A DNA stretch of 64,000 nt from Halobaculum roseum. Lineage in GTDB: Archaea; Halobacteriota; Halobacteria; Halobacteriales; Haloferacaceae. The stretch lies in assembly GCF_019880245.1 (NCBI RefSeq), contig NZ_CP082287.1, positions 124,001 through 188,000 on the forward strand, read 5' to 3'. A model generated the notes under the pieces. That model was not told the origin of the DNA and did not search any database. It was given only the letters and a program-made list of their open reading frames with translations. Shown here piece after piece: positions 17,274 to 25,186 of this stretch. Position 1 is the first letter of the stretch. Each line of letters opens with the position of its first letter. Position numbers and translations under genes: made by a program.

Positions 17274-17486
17274 ACCTGCTATTGGGGGCGTGGGGTGCAA
17301 CTATTTCCCGTATTTTCGGCTGTTTTTCACGTACGTCTGCTTCAGTACGTGAAGACGGACCTCAACTACTATTCCAAGACCATCTGGTTCAGAATCGTTG
17401 AGAATCCAGCGTAACAGGGGGAAGTCTTCGGTGAGAACCGCGGGGGCAGCCCTCAGCCTACCGATCTTGGTCATCAGAAGCGGACT

Positions 17487-17741
17487 TCATGAGTTCCGGT
17501 CGATCCACTCACAAAACTCGGTGAAATCCCGCGCGCCGGCCTGCTCAGCGATCGCACGGAGTGTCCCCGTGTCGAGTTCATCGTGTAGTGGGACGGGGAC
17601 AGTCCGAGCGTCGGCATCGTGGTCAGCTGGCGGCTCCCAGCGGAGTATCGCGTGGTCACCGTTCGTTCGAACCCACTCGTAGATGCCGCTGTTGACCATC
17701 ACCTTCACGACCTCACGTCCGGAGAACGTTCGGCGTGTCAC
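17487..17741 (-). CDS. hicA: HicA-type toxin
   Basis: 84 residues. It begins with the HicA pattern FSGREVVKVMVNSGIYEWVRTNGDHAIL. The His in NGDH occupies the place of the catalytic His of the HicA double-stranded-RNA-binding-like fold, which cleaves mRNA. It ends with a helix (TLRAIAEQAGARDFTEFCEWI). Its start overlaps the stop of the HicB gene by 4 bp (ATGA), the usual HicBA order for haloarchaea. Confidence 0.87.
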   Translation of the reverse strand: MTRRTFSGREVVKVMVNSGIYEWVRTNGDHAILRWEPPADHDADARTVPVPLHDELDTGTLRAIAEQAGARDFTEFCEWIDRNS

Positions 17742-18016
17742 TCGAACAGGTCCGAGTCACTGAGCGAGCCGCTCGAATTCGCGTCGGGGTCGATGCCAAG
17801 TTCAGCGAGATCCTCCGGCGTTGGCTCAGTCCCCCCACCGTAGTACCCAGCGACTGCCTCATCGAGGTTCTCAAGCGCTACCGCACGGGTCGGCCCTTGC
17901 GACGCTATACCCGTGTCTTCGTCGCGAGCGACCCATCCGTCACCATCTTCGGCCGGCGTGAGCGAAATTCGCTCCGGCAACGGCGGCTCGCCATTTCCGA
18001 CGGTGTCAGTGCTCAT
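17738..18016 (-). CDS. hicB: HicB-like antitoxin
   Basis: 92 residues from ATG 18016 (MSTDTVGNGEP). The partial RNase-H-like fold reads ISLTPAEDGDGWVARDEDTGIASQGPTRAVALENLDEAVAGY, the HicB pattern, with an acidic Ser-rich tail. It should neutralise the HicA toxin encoded directly after it. A longer start at 18043 is possible but lies in likely promoter sequence. Confidence 0.85.
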   Translation of the reverse strand: MSTDTVGNGEPPLPERISLTPAEDGDGWVARDEDTGIASQGPTRAVALENLDEAVAGYYGGGTEPTPEDLAELGIDPDANSSGSLSDSDLFE

Positions 18017-18075
18017 ATGTAGAGTTCTCTCCCACAACCGCAAAAGCGTTCGGCTGGCTATGTTTCACGGCGAGA

Positions 18076-18231
18076 GCCTTACAGACCGCAATCTCTTGTC
18101 TCAGCGGCAAAGACGTATTCAAACTGTGTGTCGGGGACTACCGAGTGATCGCCGACTGGGACTGCGAGGGGAATACCGTCTACATGTTGACGGTCGGCCA
18201 CCACCGCAGCGTGTACGATAGGGAGTTCTGA
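18076..18231 (+). pseudogene. C-terminal fragment of a RelE/ParE-type toxin
   Basis: In one frame up to TGA 18229-18231 the sequence reads LSGKDVFKLCVGDYRVIADW then a VYMLTVGHHRSVYDREF ending. This is the RelE C-terminal half with the conserved VGDYR and TVGHHR motifs. The N-terminal half is missing and no start codon is present. It adds a third toxin family to the 16.7-18.2 kb cluster. Confidence 0.75.
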
Positions 18232-18255
18232 TACTGATCGTTGCAACCGTTTTCA

Positions 18256-18297
18256 ACTACCCAACAGACGCGAGCGAATTTCGAAATGTTGGGTAGT
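18256..18297. repeat. Perfect 11 bp inverted repeat after the RelE fragment
   Basis: ACTACCCAACA (18256-18266) and TGTTGGGTAGT (18287-18297) are perfect complements around a 20 bp spacer. It may be a transcription terminator, an operator, or the end of a small mobile element. No T-run follows, so a terminator is less likely. Confidence 0.5.
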
Positions 18298-18770
18298 GAT
18301 TCAGCCAAGAGACGTTGCCGATTGCGGCGTCTGAGAAGTTACTCCACCTTCAGGAGACCAAGCACCGAGTGAGTCGATCCCGTTCCATAGGCTGGGTTAG
18401 ACGCCTGTACCGTCCACAGACAGTTTTCAGGGAGATTCGAACCGCCCACTTGGCGATCTGCTCGTAGCTGAGGCAACGTCCTAATGATGCGCCCGAGGTC
18501 GCGGTGGACCTCGCCTATCTGCGGGCGCAGAAATACTCGCTTGACCGGATGGACACCGACTCACCGATTGCAGGGTGGATGGATCTGCGACAAGCCAGCC
18601 GGCGTCTGAGTCTGGGCCTATACTCCGTAATCCGTATTGGGGGGTTATTCAATACGGAGTTTATATGCTCGTGTGGAATTCTGTACGGGATTCCACCCTG
18701 TCCACCTGGTGGAATCAGGTGTGGAAATTGGACGCGAACACCTATGTAATCAGTATGGAACCTCCGAGAT
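18298..18770. promoter_or_regulatory. 473 bp gene-free region with operator-like palindromes before a winged-helix gene
   Basis: Two groups of symmetric sequence stand out. First, ACTCCGTA (18622-18629) and TCCGTATTG (18631-18639) are both complementary to CAATACGGAGT (18650-18660). Second, GATTCCACC (18689-18697) pairs with GGTGGAATC (18708-18716), and TCCACC-T-GGTGGA (18701-18713) overlaps the right arm. They lie 55-150 bp before the start at 18771, suitable for self-regulation. The part from 18298 to 18600 may hold a worn coding remnant, but I could not identify it. Confidence 0.5.
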
Positions 18771-19316
18771 ATGCTCTCCGTTGAGTCCTACCCTGACGGC
18801 ACGGATAAGATCCTCGTGGGACTGTACAAACTCGACCCGAGCTTCGGTGGCACCTACGACAACAAAGACGAGATCGAAACAAACGACGACGTGTTAGTCA
18901 ACTTCCCGACCCGCGCGGAGATAGCCGACTGGACAGGTCTCTCGAAACAGGACGTCCGTTATCGACTAGACAAGCTCGTTGACAACGGCGTGGTTATCGC
19001 GCACCGCGTCGACGACGGACACGGAACCCCGTCTTATCACTACCATATCGCGATGTCCGGTGTGGAGTTCGTGCGCTCAACGACTGCCATGCGCCGCGTA
19101 CTCGGCGAGGTCCCAGGCAACGTGCGCGTTGAGCACCTCCGTGAGCTCGCAGCCGAGGTCGAACAGTTACGTGAGGAGCTCGACGCGGTTGGCGGCCTAG
19201 ATGAGCGCGTGGAAAAACTTAGCGACCGACTGGACGAGCTGCAGGATGATGACGCAGACATGGAATCTGTTGACGGCGAAGACGACGATGACGGGAACCC
19301 GTTCCCGCCACATTAA
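18771..19316 (+). CDS. Winged-helix regulator with C-terminal coiled coil
   Basis: 181 residues. The order is: short N-terminus with SYPDGTDKILVGLY, winged helix (FPTRAEIADWTGLSKQDVRYRLDKLVDNGVV), a wing with a YHYHI strand, then LGEVPGNVRVEHLRELAAE leading into a coiled coil and an acidic tail. The same order recurs at 21942-22433 and 21433-21951, so the three are paralogues. Likely a DNA-binding repressor of a virus- or plasmid-type regulon (inference). Palindromes lie upstream. Confidence 0.75.
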   Translation: MLSVESYPDGTDKILVGLYKLDPSFGGTYDNKDEIETNDDVLVNFPTRAEIADWTGLSKQDVRYRLDKLVDNGVVIAHRVDDGHGTPSYHYHIAMSGVEFVRSTTAMRRVLGEVPGNVRVEHLRELAAEVEQLREELDAVGGLDERVEKLSDRLDELQDDDADMESVDGEDDDDGNPFPPH

Positions 19317-19339
19317 CTGCGATACTCGCTTCGACTACC

Positions 19340-19489
19340 CTACAACCACTGTTGATGGGTAAACCAGACCCACCCCTGATCGCGAATGATACCGACGAAA
19401 CCGAAGAGAGAAGCGAAGCTTCCGACAGTCTGTGATCCCCAAGCAGCCGCGAGGACTGCACCGGCGGAGTGGGCACAGCTGGCGCACGG
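19340..19489 (-). pseudogene. Possible fragment of a small membrane protein gene
   Basis: A 49-codon minus-strand frame without start codon reads AHSAGAVLAAAWGSQTVGSF then FGFVGIIRDQGWVWFTH before its stop. The hydrophobic pattern looks like the end of a membrane protein. It is preceded by an in-frame TGA. The rest of 19317-19670 shows no other supported feature. Confidence 0.25.
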
Positions 19490-19670
19490 TCAGGGGCCCA
19501 CTGTGTGATAGCACTTCTCTGGTTGCGAACAAAGGGGTGTCACCGAGACCACCCATTTCGGACGCGACCTAATCGCTATTGGTCATTGACTTCCTCGCGT
19601 AGCTCCTCAATTTCCGCCCGCAGCCGCTGCACATCCCACAAAATTTCACGTTCACTTCAGGCTGGACTCC

Positions 19671-19826
19671 TCACTGCCTCGTACTTCGGGCTTCTCTGAC
19701 ACCATTGCCGTCTCGAACAAGATCTTCGCAATTTGGACAGACACGAACCGATTCTGCACCACTAGGCGCAAAGACATCGACGTACCGCTGCGTGACAAAA
19801 CTCTCGCAGTTTCCACAGGTCGGCAT
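19671..19826 (-). CDS. Small DUF7563-type zinc finger protein
   Basis: 51 residues from ATG 19826. The core is MPTCGNCESFVTQRYVDVF followed by VRVCPNCEDLV, two CxxC pairs around a short beta hairpin. It is similar to the protein at 50819-51064 (CLHCGGHVSERFARVFGDD, then CQACD). Such proteins occur singly on haloarchaeal mobile DNA and may bind nucleic acid (inference). An upstream in-frame extension enters the TnpB element hairpin and is rejected. Confidence 0.72.
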   Translation of the reverse strand: MPTCGNCESFVTQRYVDVFAPSGAESVRVCPNCEDLVRDGNGVREARSTRQ

Positions 19827-19864
19827 AACTTTCAGACATGGTGGTTGTGTTATAGAAGTTTCGA

Positions 19865-21330
19865 GGCTAAAACCCCGCCCTTCAGGGCGGGGATACAGCC
19901 GACAATTCCTACACAACCCACCGTCGATGGCAAGGCCGGATATCCACGCCAATCGGCATCATTAATAAAACGCTGTTCATAACCAGTTATGAAGCTAGAA
20001 ATGAGTCGGATCGTCCGAACCTTCGAGGCTACCATCACGAACCAGCGACAGGTTCGTGGCGACCTCGACCAGCTCGGGTGGGCCGCCTCAAAACTCTGGA
20101 ACGTCGGTCGCTACTACGCACAACAACGGTGGGATGAAACGGGCGAGATCCCCGATGACGGGGAACTCAAAGCCGAACTCAAGGGCCACGAACGCTACAC
20201 GGACTTGCATTCGCAATCCAGTCAGCGCGTTCTCGAAGAACTCGCTGAAGCGTTCACCGGCTGGTTCGGCAAGCGTCGGAACGGCGACGACCGTGCCCGT
20301 CCGCCCGGCTACCGGAAACATGGAGATTCCCATCCACGTTCAACCGTGTCGTTCAAAACGGCTGGCTTCAAGCACGATGCACAGTTCACCCGCGTTCGCC
20401 TTTCGAAAGGCCGTAACCTCAAAGAACACCGTTCGGACTTCATCCTGTGCGAGTACCAGACGCGCCCGGATGTTGACTTGACCGAGTGGGACATTCAACA
20501 GGTTCGCGCCGTCTACAAACGCGACGAGTGGCGGTTGCAATTCGTCTGTCGCGCCGTCATTGACCCGGAACCGCCGGGTGACGGCGTGGCTGGTGTTGAC
20601 CTCGGGATCTGCAACGTCGCCGCTGTTTCGTTCGGCGGTGAATCGGTGTTGTATCCGGGTGGCGCACTCAAAGAGGACGAATACTACTTCACGAAGAAGA
20701 AAGCCATGTGCGACGATTCTTCCTCCCGTGAAGCCACTCGTCTTGACCGGAAACGAACGGGTCGCCGGACGCACTTCTTGCACGCCCTCTCGAAAGCGAT
20801 CGTGGAGGAGTGTGTCGAACGAGGTGTTGGTACGCTTGTCGTTGGCGACCTCGGGGGCATCCGAGAAGACGACGAGAACGGCGAACCGCGGAATTGGGGC
20901 GACCACGGCAATCTGGACTTGCACAGGTGGGCGTTCGACCGCTTCACGACGCTGCTCGACTACAAGGCGGAAGCCGAGGGCATCGACGTGGAGTTGGTGG
21001 CGGAGCGTGACACCTCGACGTCGTGTTCGGCGTGCGGTCATACGGACGACAATCAGCGCGTTGAACGTGGACTGTACGTGTGTGAGAAATGCGAGACGGT
21101 TGCGAACGCTGACGTGAACGGCGCGGAGAATATTCGACAAAAGGTACTCCCGAGTCTCGCCACGGACGGCGGTGATAGGGATAACGGCTGGTTGGCACAG
21201 CCAGCGGTTCACCTGTTCGACTGTAGTGAGGGCCGTTTCGCCCCACGAGAACAGGTCGGGAACCGCGAACCGTAATATCCCATCGCGGTCGGGAATCCTC
21301 GCCCTTCATGGCGGGGAGGATGTCAAAGCT
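19865..21330 (+). mobile_element. IS200/IS605-type element carrying only tnpB
   Basis: The left part holds a perfect hairpin CCCCGCCC-TTCA-GGGCGGGG (19873-19892). The right end holds a related imperfect hairpin with the same CGCCCTTCA core followed by a GGCGGGGAGGATGTCAAA ending (about 21295-21330). These hairpins are typical IS200/IS605-type ends recognised by TnpA. No tnpA is present, so movement would need a transposase acting in trans. The right end would also encode the guide (omega) RNA expected for TnpB. The exact ends are estimates. Confidence 0.75.
19989..21275 (+). CDS. tnpB: TnpB-family RNA-guided nuclease
   Basis: 428 residues. N-terminal helix-turn-helix and beta-barrel part, RuvC-I motif GVDLGICN (Asp 204), a long helix, RuvC-II region TLVVGDLGGIRED, a zinc finger with CSACGHT and CEKCETV, and RuvC-III motif NADVNGAENI (Asp 375). 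In most TnpB proteins the RuvC-II motif is IVVEDL. Here the Glu position is Gly 286, followed by Asp 287, and Glu 293 is the nearest Glu. It may use a shifted acidic residue or be catalytically weak. ATG 20001 is an alternative start. Confidence 0.9.
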   Translation: MKLEMSRIVRTFEATITNQRQVRGDLDQLGWAASKLWNVGRYYAQQRWDETGEIPDDGELKAELKGHERYTDLHSQSSQRVLEELAEAFTGWFGKRRNGDDRARPPGYRKHGDSHPRSTVSFKTAGFKHDAQFTRVRLSKGRNLKEHRSDFILCEYQTRPDVDLTEWDIQQVRAVYKRDEWRLQFVCRAVIDPEPPGDGVAGVDLGICNVAAVSFGGESVLYPGGALKEDEYYFTKKKAMCDDSSSREATRLDRKRTGRRTHFLHALSKAIVEECVERGVGTLVVGDLGGIREDDENGEPRNWGDHGNLDLHRWAFDRFTTLLDYKAEAEGIDVELVAERDTSTSCSACGHTDDNQRVERGLYVCEKCETVANADVNGAENIRQKVLPSLATDGGDRDNGWLAQPAVHLFDCSEGRFAPREQVGNREP

Positions 21331-21432
21331 TTTCTGTCTTCTGAGAACCAATACCAACGGTTCGTCCGGGATTAGGTAGCCTTGCGATTCATTTCTGTGA
21401 CTACAGCGGAGTTTCAGCACCTGGGTAACAAT

Positions 21433-21951
21433 CTACCATGGGCGTCGCCGCTTCTGTTCACGCACGTGTTCTTCACGTGAGTACCGGTCTGGATTCTCCT
21501 CAGTTGTCGCTTTCTCGTGGGGAGAGAGGCCTGCACGGAGGCGAAACTCCTCGATTTCTTCTCGTATAATTACGATTTCGCTTACGAGTTCGTGCAGTTC
21601 GTGCGGCCGGACATTCGACACCTCGTGTGCTGTCTGTAATTCCGTGTCTTGGAGATGCGACTGAAGTTTATGCGTCATTATATAGATCTTCTCTGGCGAC
21701 CCTTGCTCACCGGGTCTTTTCCATTGTTTCACATACCCTTCTCGCTGAAGTACCTGAAGCCGATAGCGTACCTGCTCGAAGGAGAGACTGGTTTCATTGG
21801 CCAGATCCCTCCGTGTGAATTCTTCTTGAGTTACTCGGTAGTCGGTGTCGCCCCGTTTCAGATCTCCATACTTTTGCGCCTTCCACTCCGCGATTGCAGC
21901 GACCAATTCCTTCGTGCCAGGAGGGAACTGGTCGAACTCGATTACTCCCAT
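21433..21951 (-). CDS. Winged-helix regulator (paralogue of the 21942 gene)
   Basis: 172 residues. FDQFPPGTKELVAAIAEW matches the N-terminus of its paralogues. The winged helix is around TRRDLANETSLSFEQVRYRLQVLQREGYV, then NVRPHELHELVSEIVIIREEI, and a basic tail. It starts inside the last codons of the upstream paralogue (10 bp overlap), so the two are translated from one message. Confidence 0.72.
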   Translation of the reverse strand: MGVIEFDQFPPGTKELVAAIAEWKAQKYGDLKRGDTDYRVTQEEFTRRDLANETSLSFEQVRYRLQVLQREGYVKQWKRPGEQGSPEKIYIMTHKLQSHLQDTELQTAHEVSNVRPHELHELVSEIVIIREEIEEFRLRAGLSPHEKATTEENPDRYSREEHVREQKRRRPW

Positions 21952-22433
21952 CGGAGCTCCACCTCATCACGATCCTCATCGGTAAACCCGTGTCCCGTAC
22001 TTTCGGGTGGGAAACCTGCTTTAATCGTTAGCGTTCGGACATCTCGTCGGAGCCGTCCAAGTTCGGTTGTCACTGTTTCGAGGTGGTGAGTCCGGACTTC
22101 AGTTGGGATTTCTCCGAAGAGGTCCTTCATCAGCGTCTGCGTTTTGACGTACACCCTAAGCGGTTCTTTGGGGTAGTAGTGAATCCGCGGTGAACCGCGG
22201 CCAATCTCTTCGTAATGGACTCCGAATATCCCGTCAGAAGCAAGTTCGCCCATCCGGTAACTAACCTGCTCGTAGTCAAGTTCGGTTGCGAGCTCAAGGT
22301 TCAACTTGCTGGGGCAGGCTGATCGGTAGTCTTCAGCCGTCTCGAATTCCTCCCCCGTAAGACTCGGAACCTTATCGAGATACGCCTCAAGAAGCTGTTC
22401 AGTGCCCTCTGGATAGTCGTCAAGCTCGAGCAT
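21942..22433 (-). CDS. Winged-helix regulator, first of a paralogous pair
   Basis: 163 residues. DYPEGTEQLLEAYLDKVPSL opens the protein, followed by a winged helix (KLNLELATELDYEQVSYRMGELASDGIFG) and a wing with a PRIHYYP strand. Then comes LFGEIPTEVRTHHLETVTTE and a short coiled coil. Same architecture as 18771-19316. Upstream, GATTCCACC occurs again near 22491, as in the palindrome before the 18771 gene, suggesting a shared operator. Confidence 0.75.
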   Translation of the reverse strand: MLELDDYPEGTEQLLEAYLDKVPSLTGEEFETAEDYRSACPSKLNLELATELDYEQVSYRMGELASDGIFGVHYEEIGRGSPRIHYYPKEPLRVYVKTQTLMKDLFGEIPTEVRTHHLETVTTELGRLRRDVRTLTIKAGFPPESTGHGFTDEDRDEVELRWE

Positions 22434-23013
22434 GATCCGAAGAGCTCAGCATCGGTATATGAACCTCCGCACCCAATTTCCAACTATGATTCCACCCCCG
22501 TGTCAGGAGGGTGTGTAAGGGTGATTCCAACATGCGGTTATCCAGGAGGGTGGGTGAAAACAAAGTTGGAAGAACTACGTTTCTTTATAAGGCCGTATTG
22601 ATTAGTCTCTGAGGATCGCTACGGAGCGCTGTTTTTGACTCAAGCGCCGTCCGGCTTCTGGGTGATTCTCTCCACCCGGGTGATTTGGGTCCATAGTCTG
22701 AATTCTGTCCACCCCCCTCTGTAGCGTGATCCAGTACACAGGCGTAGGCAAAGATCCGCCGCTACTCGAACAACAGCTGAGGTGACTGCTGCGACCACCA
22801 CCGGTCACCAACACTAACAGACCTCGGAGATCCCAACTCAGGCGCCGTGGGTAGCTTCAACAACCCCCGACAACGATCTCAGACAAGAGACGAGCGAACA
22901 TCCGGACATCTCCTCCAGTTCATTTCGAATTTCTGGACGAACAATCTTACTGACACAGGCAAAGGGCTCTGTTCTCTGTCACCGTCAGCGACCGAGAATG
23001 CCTCTCAAAACAC
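22434..23013. promoter_or_regulatory. 580 bp gene-free region with repeated GATTCCACC/GGAGGGTG-type words
   Basis: No gene is supported. Near 22488-22560 GATTCCACCCCCGTGTCAGG, CAGGAGGGTGTG, GTGATTCC and CAGGAGGGTGGG follow each other. Near 22670-22725 TCTCCACCCGGGTG and TCTGTCCACCCCCCTC occur. The words resemble the palindromic operator before the 18771 gene and may be binding sites for the paralogous winged-helix proteins. The right end holds the target site of the transposon-like unit that begins at 23022. Confidence 0.4.
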
Positions 23014-23021
23014 GGACTTGC
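23014..23021. repeat. Target-site duplication, left copy
   Basis: GGACTTGC directly precedes the left terminal repeat. The identical octamer follows the right terminal repeat at 25179-25186. An 8 bp duplication is the length I recall for the ISH1-type subgroup of IS5 elements. Confidence 0.75.
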
Positions 23022-23217
23022 GGCTCTGTTGAAACCCTCGTAAACTGGCAGGAGCTGCGTGCTGAATAGATAGATATACTCAGAAGCACACTGCCTTTCG
23101 TTTCGTCAGTGAGCGGGTGGATTGGCCGATAGGAAGACGCTGCAAATCCATCGATCTATTAATTAGGAAATATTATATTTCCAAACAGATATACAACCCG
23201 GCACGTTTCACGTCTTC

Positions 23218-24780
23218 ATGGCATTTGAACAGACTGAACGACGGACATTTCTCGGAGTAGTGACCGCCATGGTTAGCAGTCTTGCCGGTTGTGGAGAGTC
23301 GGACACCCCGAAAGAAACATCCAATAGACAGCAAGGCACCCGGTCTTCGACGAAGTCATCTACCAATGCGCAATCTACAATACCGTCGCATACTCATTCC
23401 GGTCCAAATTCAGGTGGCGCGGATCTTGAACCCCACACCCTTTCGGTCAAATCCCATCGGCTCGCGTCTTCTTACATAATCTACAAACGTGACGGTGAGG
23501 TGAGGGCTCTCGAAGGTGCGACCGAATCAGAAAAGTACAGTGGAACAGACGCAACTCGCGTAATTCAGAATGCAGTCGATGATCTCAGAACTGGTACGAT
23601 CTATGTGAAACAAGGAACCTATGAAATCGGGCCATCAGAAGACGGTTGGCTAGGCGGAATACGGCTCCATTCAAATATTCGATTTGTCGGTGAAGGTCCT
23701 GGAGCGACTATTCTCAAGTTACGAGACAGCGTCAACGGAGAGCGGGGACAAATACGTGTTAGCCCTCTCGTCGTCGGCGAGGAAACAAGCAACGTCACAA
23801 TAGAGAATCTTGAGATCGATGGCAACGAATCGGGCAACCGTGACGTGCCGCCGTATCCGTATTCACCACATCACCACGGCATAGTAATTCACGGTGATGG
23901 ATCTAAAGTCCCGGAAGACCGCAAGCCGTCTAACATCCTCGTCAGAAATGTCAATGTACATGATACAGTTCGCTCAAACATCGTCCTGGCCGGCCGGAAT
24001 TGCGAACTGGAAAATCTTTGGCTGTCGAACTCCGCAACCGATCACTGGCTGTATATGGCTGGCGCCACCAACTGCAACCTCCGAGGAATTCACGCGAGTG
24101 GGTTTGCGAGAAATGAGGGGATTGTGTTAGGGGTTGGGAAGCGGCGATGTAGTGGCAACACAATATCCGGGTTGACAATATCTCATATTGCACAGACCCC
24201 GTACCAAAATGATGAGCCAGAAGGTCTTGAGGGTCGCTATCCGTCAAAAGCAGTTCATTTCAGGCGATCAAGTGGCAATGCCTTTGGCAACACGATAAAA
24301 GACGTGGAAATCAGTCTTCCCGAAGCTGAATTTGGACAGTCTATTCAAACCTTTCAGCCGGACACCTGCATCCAGAACCTGAATTACAGGGGGCCAATGG
24401 GGTATGGTGGGATTCTCGATGTCGCTCCGGAGGCGGCTAACGTCAAACTTGAATCAGCTTCTATCCATATCTCACCGACTTCGAATAGACGGCCAGTAAC
24501 CGTGGTACAGTCTCAGGGGTCTGCGTTTTTATTAAAGGATGTTTCAATTGATGACGTTGGACAGGGAGATGAACCTGCTATTCGGCTTGTGGCAGACGAG
24601 ACTTCAATCGATCAAACCACAATTCGCGATGTGAGCGCGGCTGCCAATGGTCCTTGCTTGAGGGCTCATGGAGGGAACGCGGGCATAAACAAATTGTTCG
24701 TTGAGAATCTCCAGGATCTGAGTGACACAGGAGCTCGGATCACAGGTAATGTCAATTTTATTAAAAAAGGGATTTACTAA
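23218..24780 (+). CDS. Exported lipoprotein with right-handed parallel beta-helix (pectate-lyase-3-like)
   Basis: 520 residues. The N-terminus has a twin-arginine motif ERRTFLG and the lipobox SLAGC, then a Ser/Thr/Pro-rich linker, so it should be exported by Tat and lipid-anchored outside. The body starts with a pectate-lyase-3-type segment (NAVDDLRTGTIYVKQGTYEI, FVGEGPGATILKL), then repeated beta-helix rungs such as NVTIENLEIDGNES and NILVRNVNVHD, and NTISGLTISH later on. It probably binds or cleaves a polysaccharide. An AT-rich promoter lies just upstream. It is the main cargo of the unit at 23022-25178. Confidence 0.85.
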   Translation: MAFEQTERRTFLGVVTAMVSSLAGCGESDTPKETSNRQQGTRSSTKSSTNAQSTIPSHTHSGPNSGGADLEPHTLSVKSHRLASSYIIYKRDGEVRALEGATESEKYSGTDATRVIQNAVDDLRTGTIYVKQGTYEIGPSEDGWLGGIRLHSNIRFVGEGPGATILKLRDSVNGERGQIRVSPLVVGEETSNVTIENLEIDGNESGNRDVPPYPYSPHHHGIVIHGDGSKVPEDRKPSNILVRNVNVHDTVRSNIVLAGRNCELENLWLSNSATDHWLYMAGATNCNLRGIHASGFARNEGIVLGVGKRRCSGNTISGLTISHIAQTPYQNDEPEGLEGRYPSKAVHFRRSSGNAFGNTIKDVEISLPEAEFGQSIQTFQPDTCIQNLNYRGPMGYGGILDVAPEAANVKLESASIHISPTSNRRPVTVVQSQGSAFLLKDVSIDDVGQGDEPAIRLVADETSIDQTTIRDVSAAANGPCLRAHGGNAGINKLFVENLQDLSDTGARITGNVNFIKKGIY

Positions 24781-24879
24781 TGATTTCGTCTTGATTTTCA
24801 CACAGTCTGTATCTATCGCTGACTGCTGTTCTTTCCAGAACGGTCCCAAGTAAAACGACTGGTAGATCGGGACTGCGTA

Positions 24880-25077
24880 TTACTCGGTGGGGTCGGACTC
24901 GGGACTCTGACTGACGGAACTCAATGCCGACAGGAAACTTCCAATAAGTCCGATTCCCCCGATTACGAGTGAAGTAAGGACAATCGTATTTGAGCTACCG
25001 TATCCACTGGCTTCGATTTGAACTGCCCATAGCATCACCACGATACTGAATAGGAGGGTATCTCTTGGCAGGGACAT
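24880..25077 (-). CDS. Small two-span membrane protein (transposon cargo)
   Basis: 65 residues with two hydrophobic segments (LLFSIVVMLWAVQIEA and VLTSLVIGGIGLIGSFLSAL) and an acidic C-terminus. No homology recognised. It faces the beta-helix gene and lies inside the same terminal repeats. Confidence 0.5.
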   Translation of the reverse strand: MSLPRDTLLFSIVVMLWAVQIEASGYGSSNTIVLTSLVIGGIGLIGSFLSALSSVSQSPESDPTE

Positions 25078-25178
25078 AGGTCAATCCGATAACGGCGGGC
25101 TGGTTTAGTGTTTCATATGTCCCCCGTATTCAGCAGGCCCGCTGAGACCGATCACTGGTTGAGGATTTCAACAGAGCC

Positions 25179-25186
25179 GGACTTGC
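25179..25186. repeat. Target-site duplication, right copy
   Basis: GGACTTGC, identical to 23014-23021. Joining the flanks at one copy restores a continuous plus-strand frame across the site (VSDRECLSKHGLAAVHVALD, then stop), so the unit may have landed in the end of a now-lost gene. Confidence 0.72.

Larger units (their letters stand above)
23022..25178. mobile_element. Transposase-less transposon carrying a beta-helix lipoprotein gene
   Basis: The left end GGCTCTGTTGAAACCCTC (23022-23039) and the inverted right end GAGGATTTCAACAGAGCC (25161-25178) match at 17 of 18 positions. Both are flanked by the 8 bp direct repeat GGACTTGC. Length is 2157 bp. Inside are a beta-helix lipoprotein gene and a small membrane protein gene, convergent, and no transposase. 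The ends look like those of haloarchaeal DDE insertion sequences from memory. It is therefore probably a non-autonomous unit moved by a transposase encoded elsewhere, having captured surface-protein cargo. Confidence 0.72.

Noticed and set aside
20340-21212. Long minus-strand frame opposite tnpB
   Set aside because: It is antisense to the conserved TnpB domains and has no motif of its own.
22602-22814. Minus-strand frame of 70 codons before the transposon-like unit
   Set aside because: Composition is unlike haloarchaeal proteins, and the region is full of short symmetric words that look regulatory.
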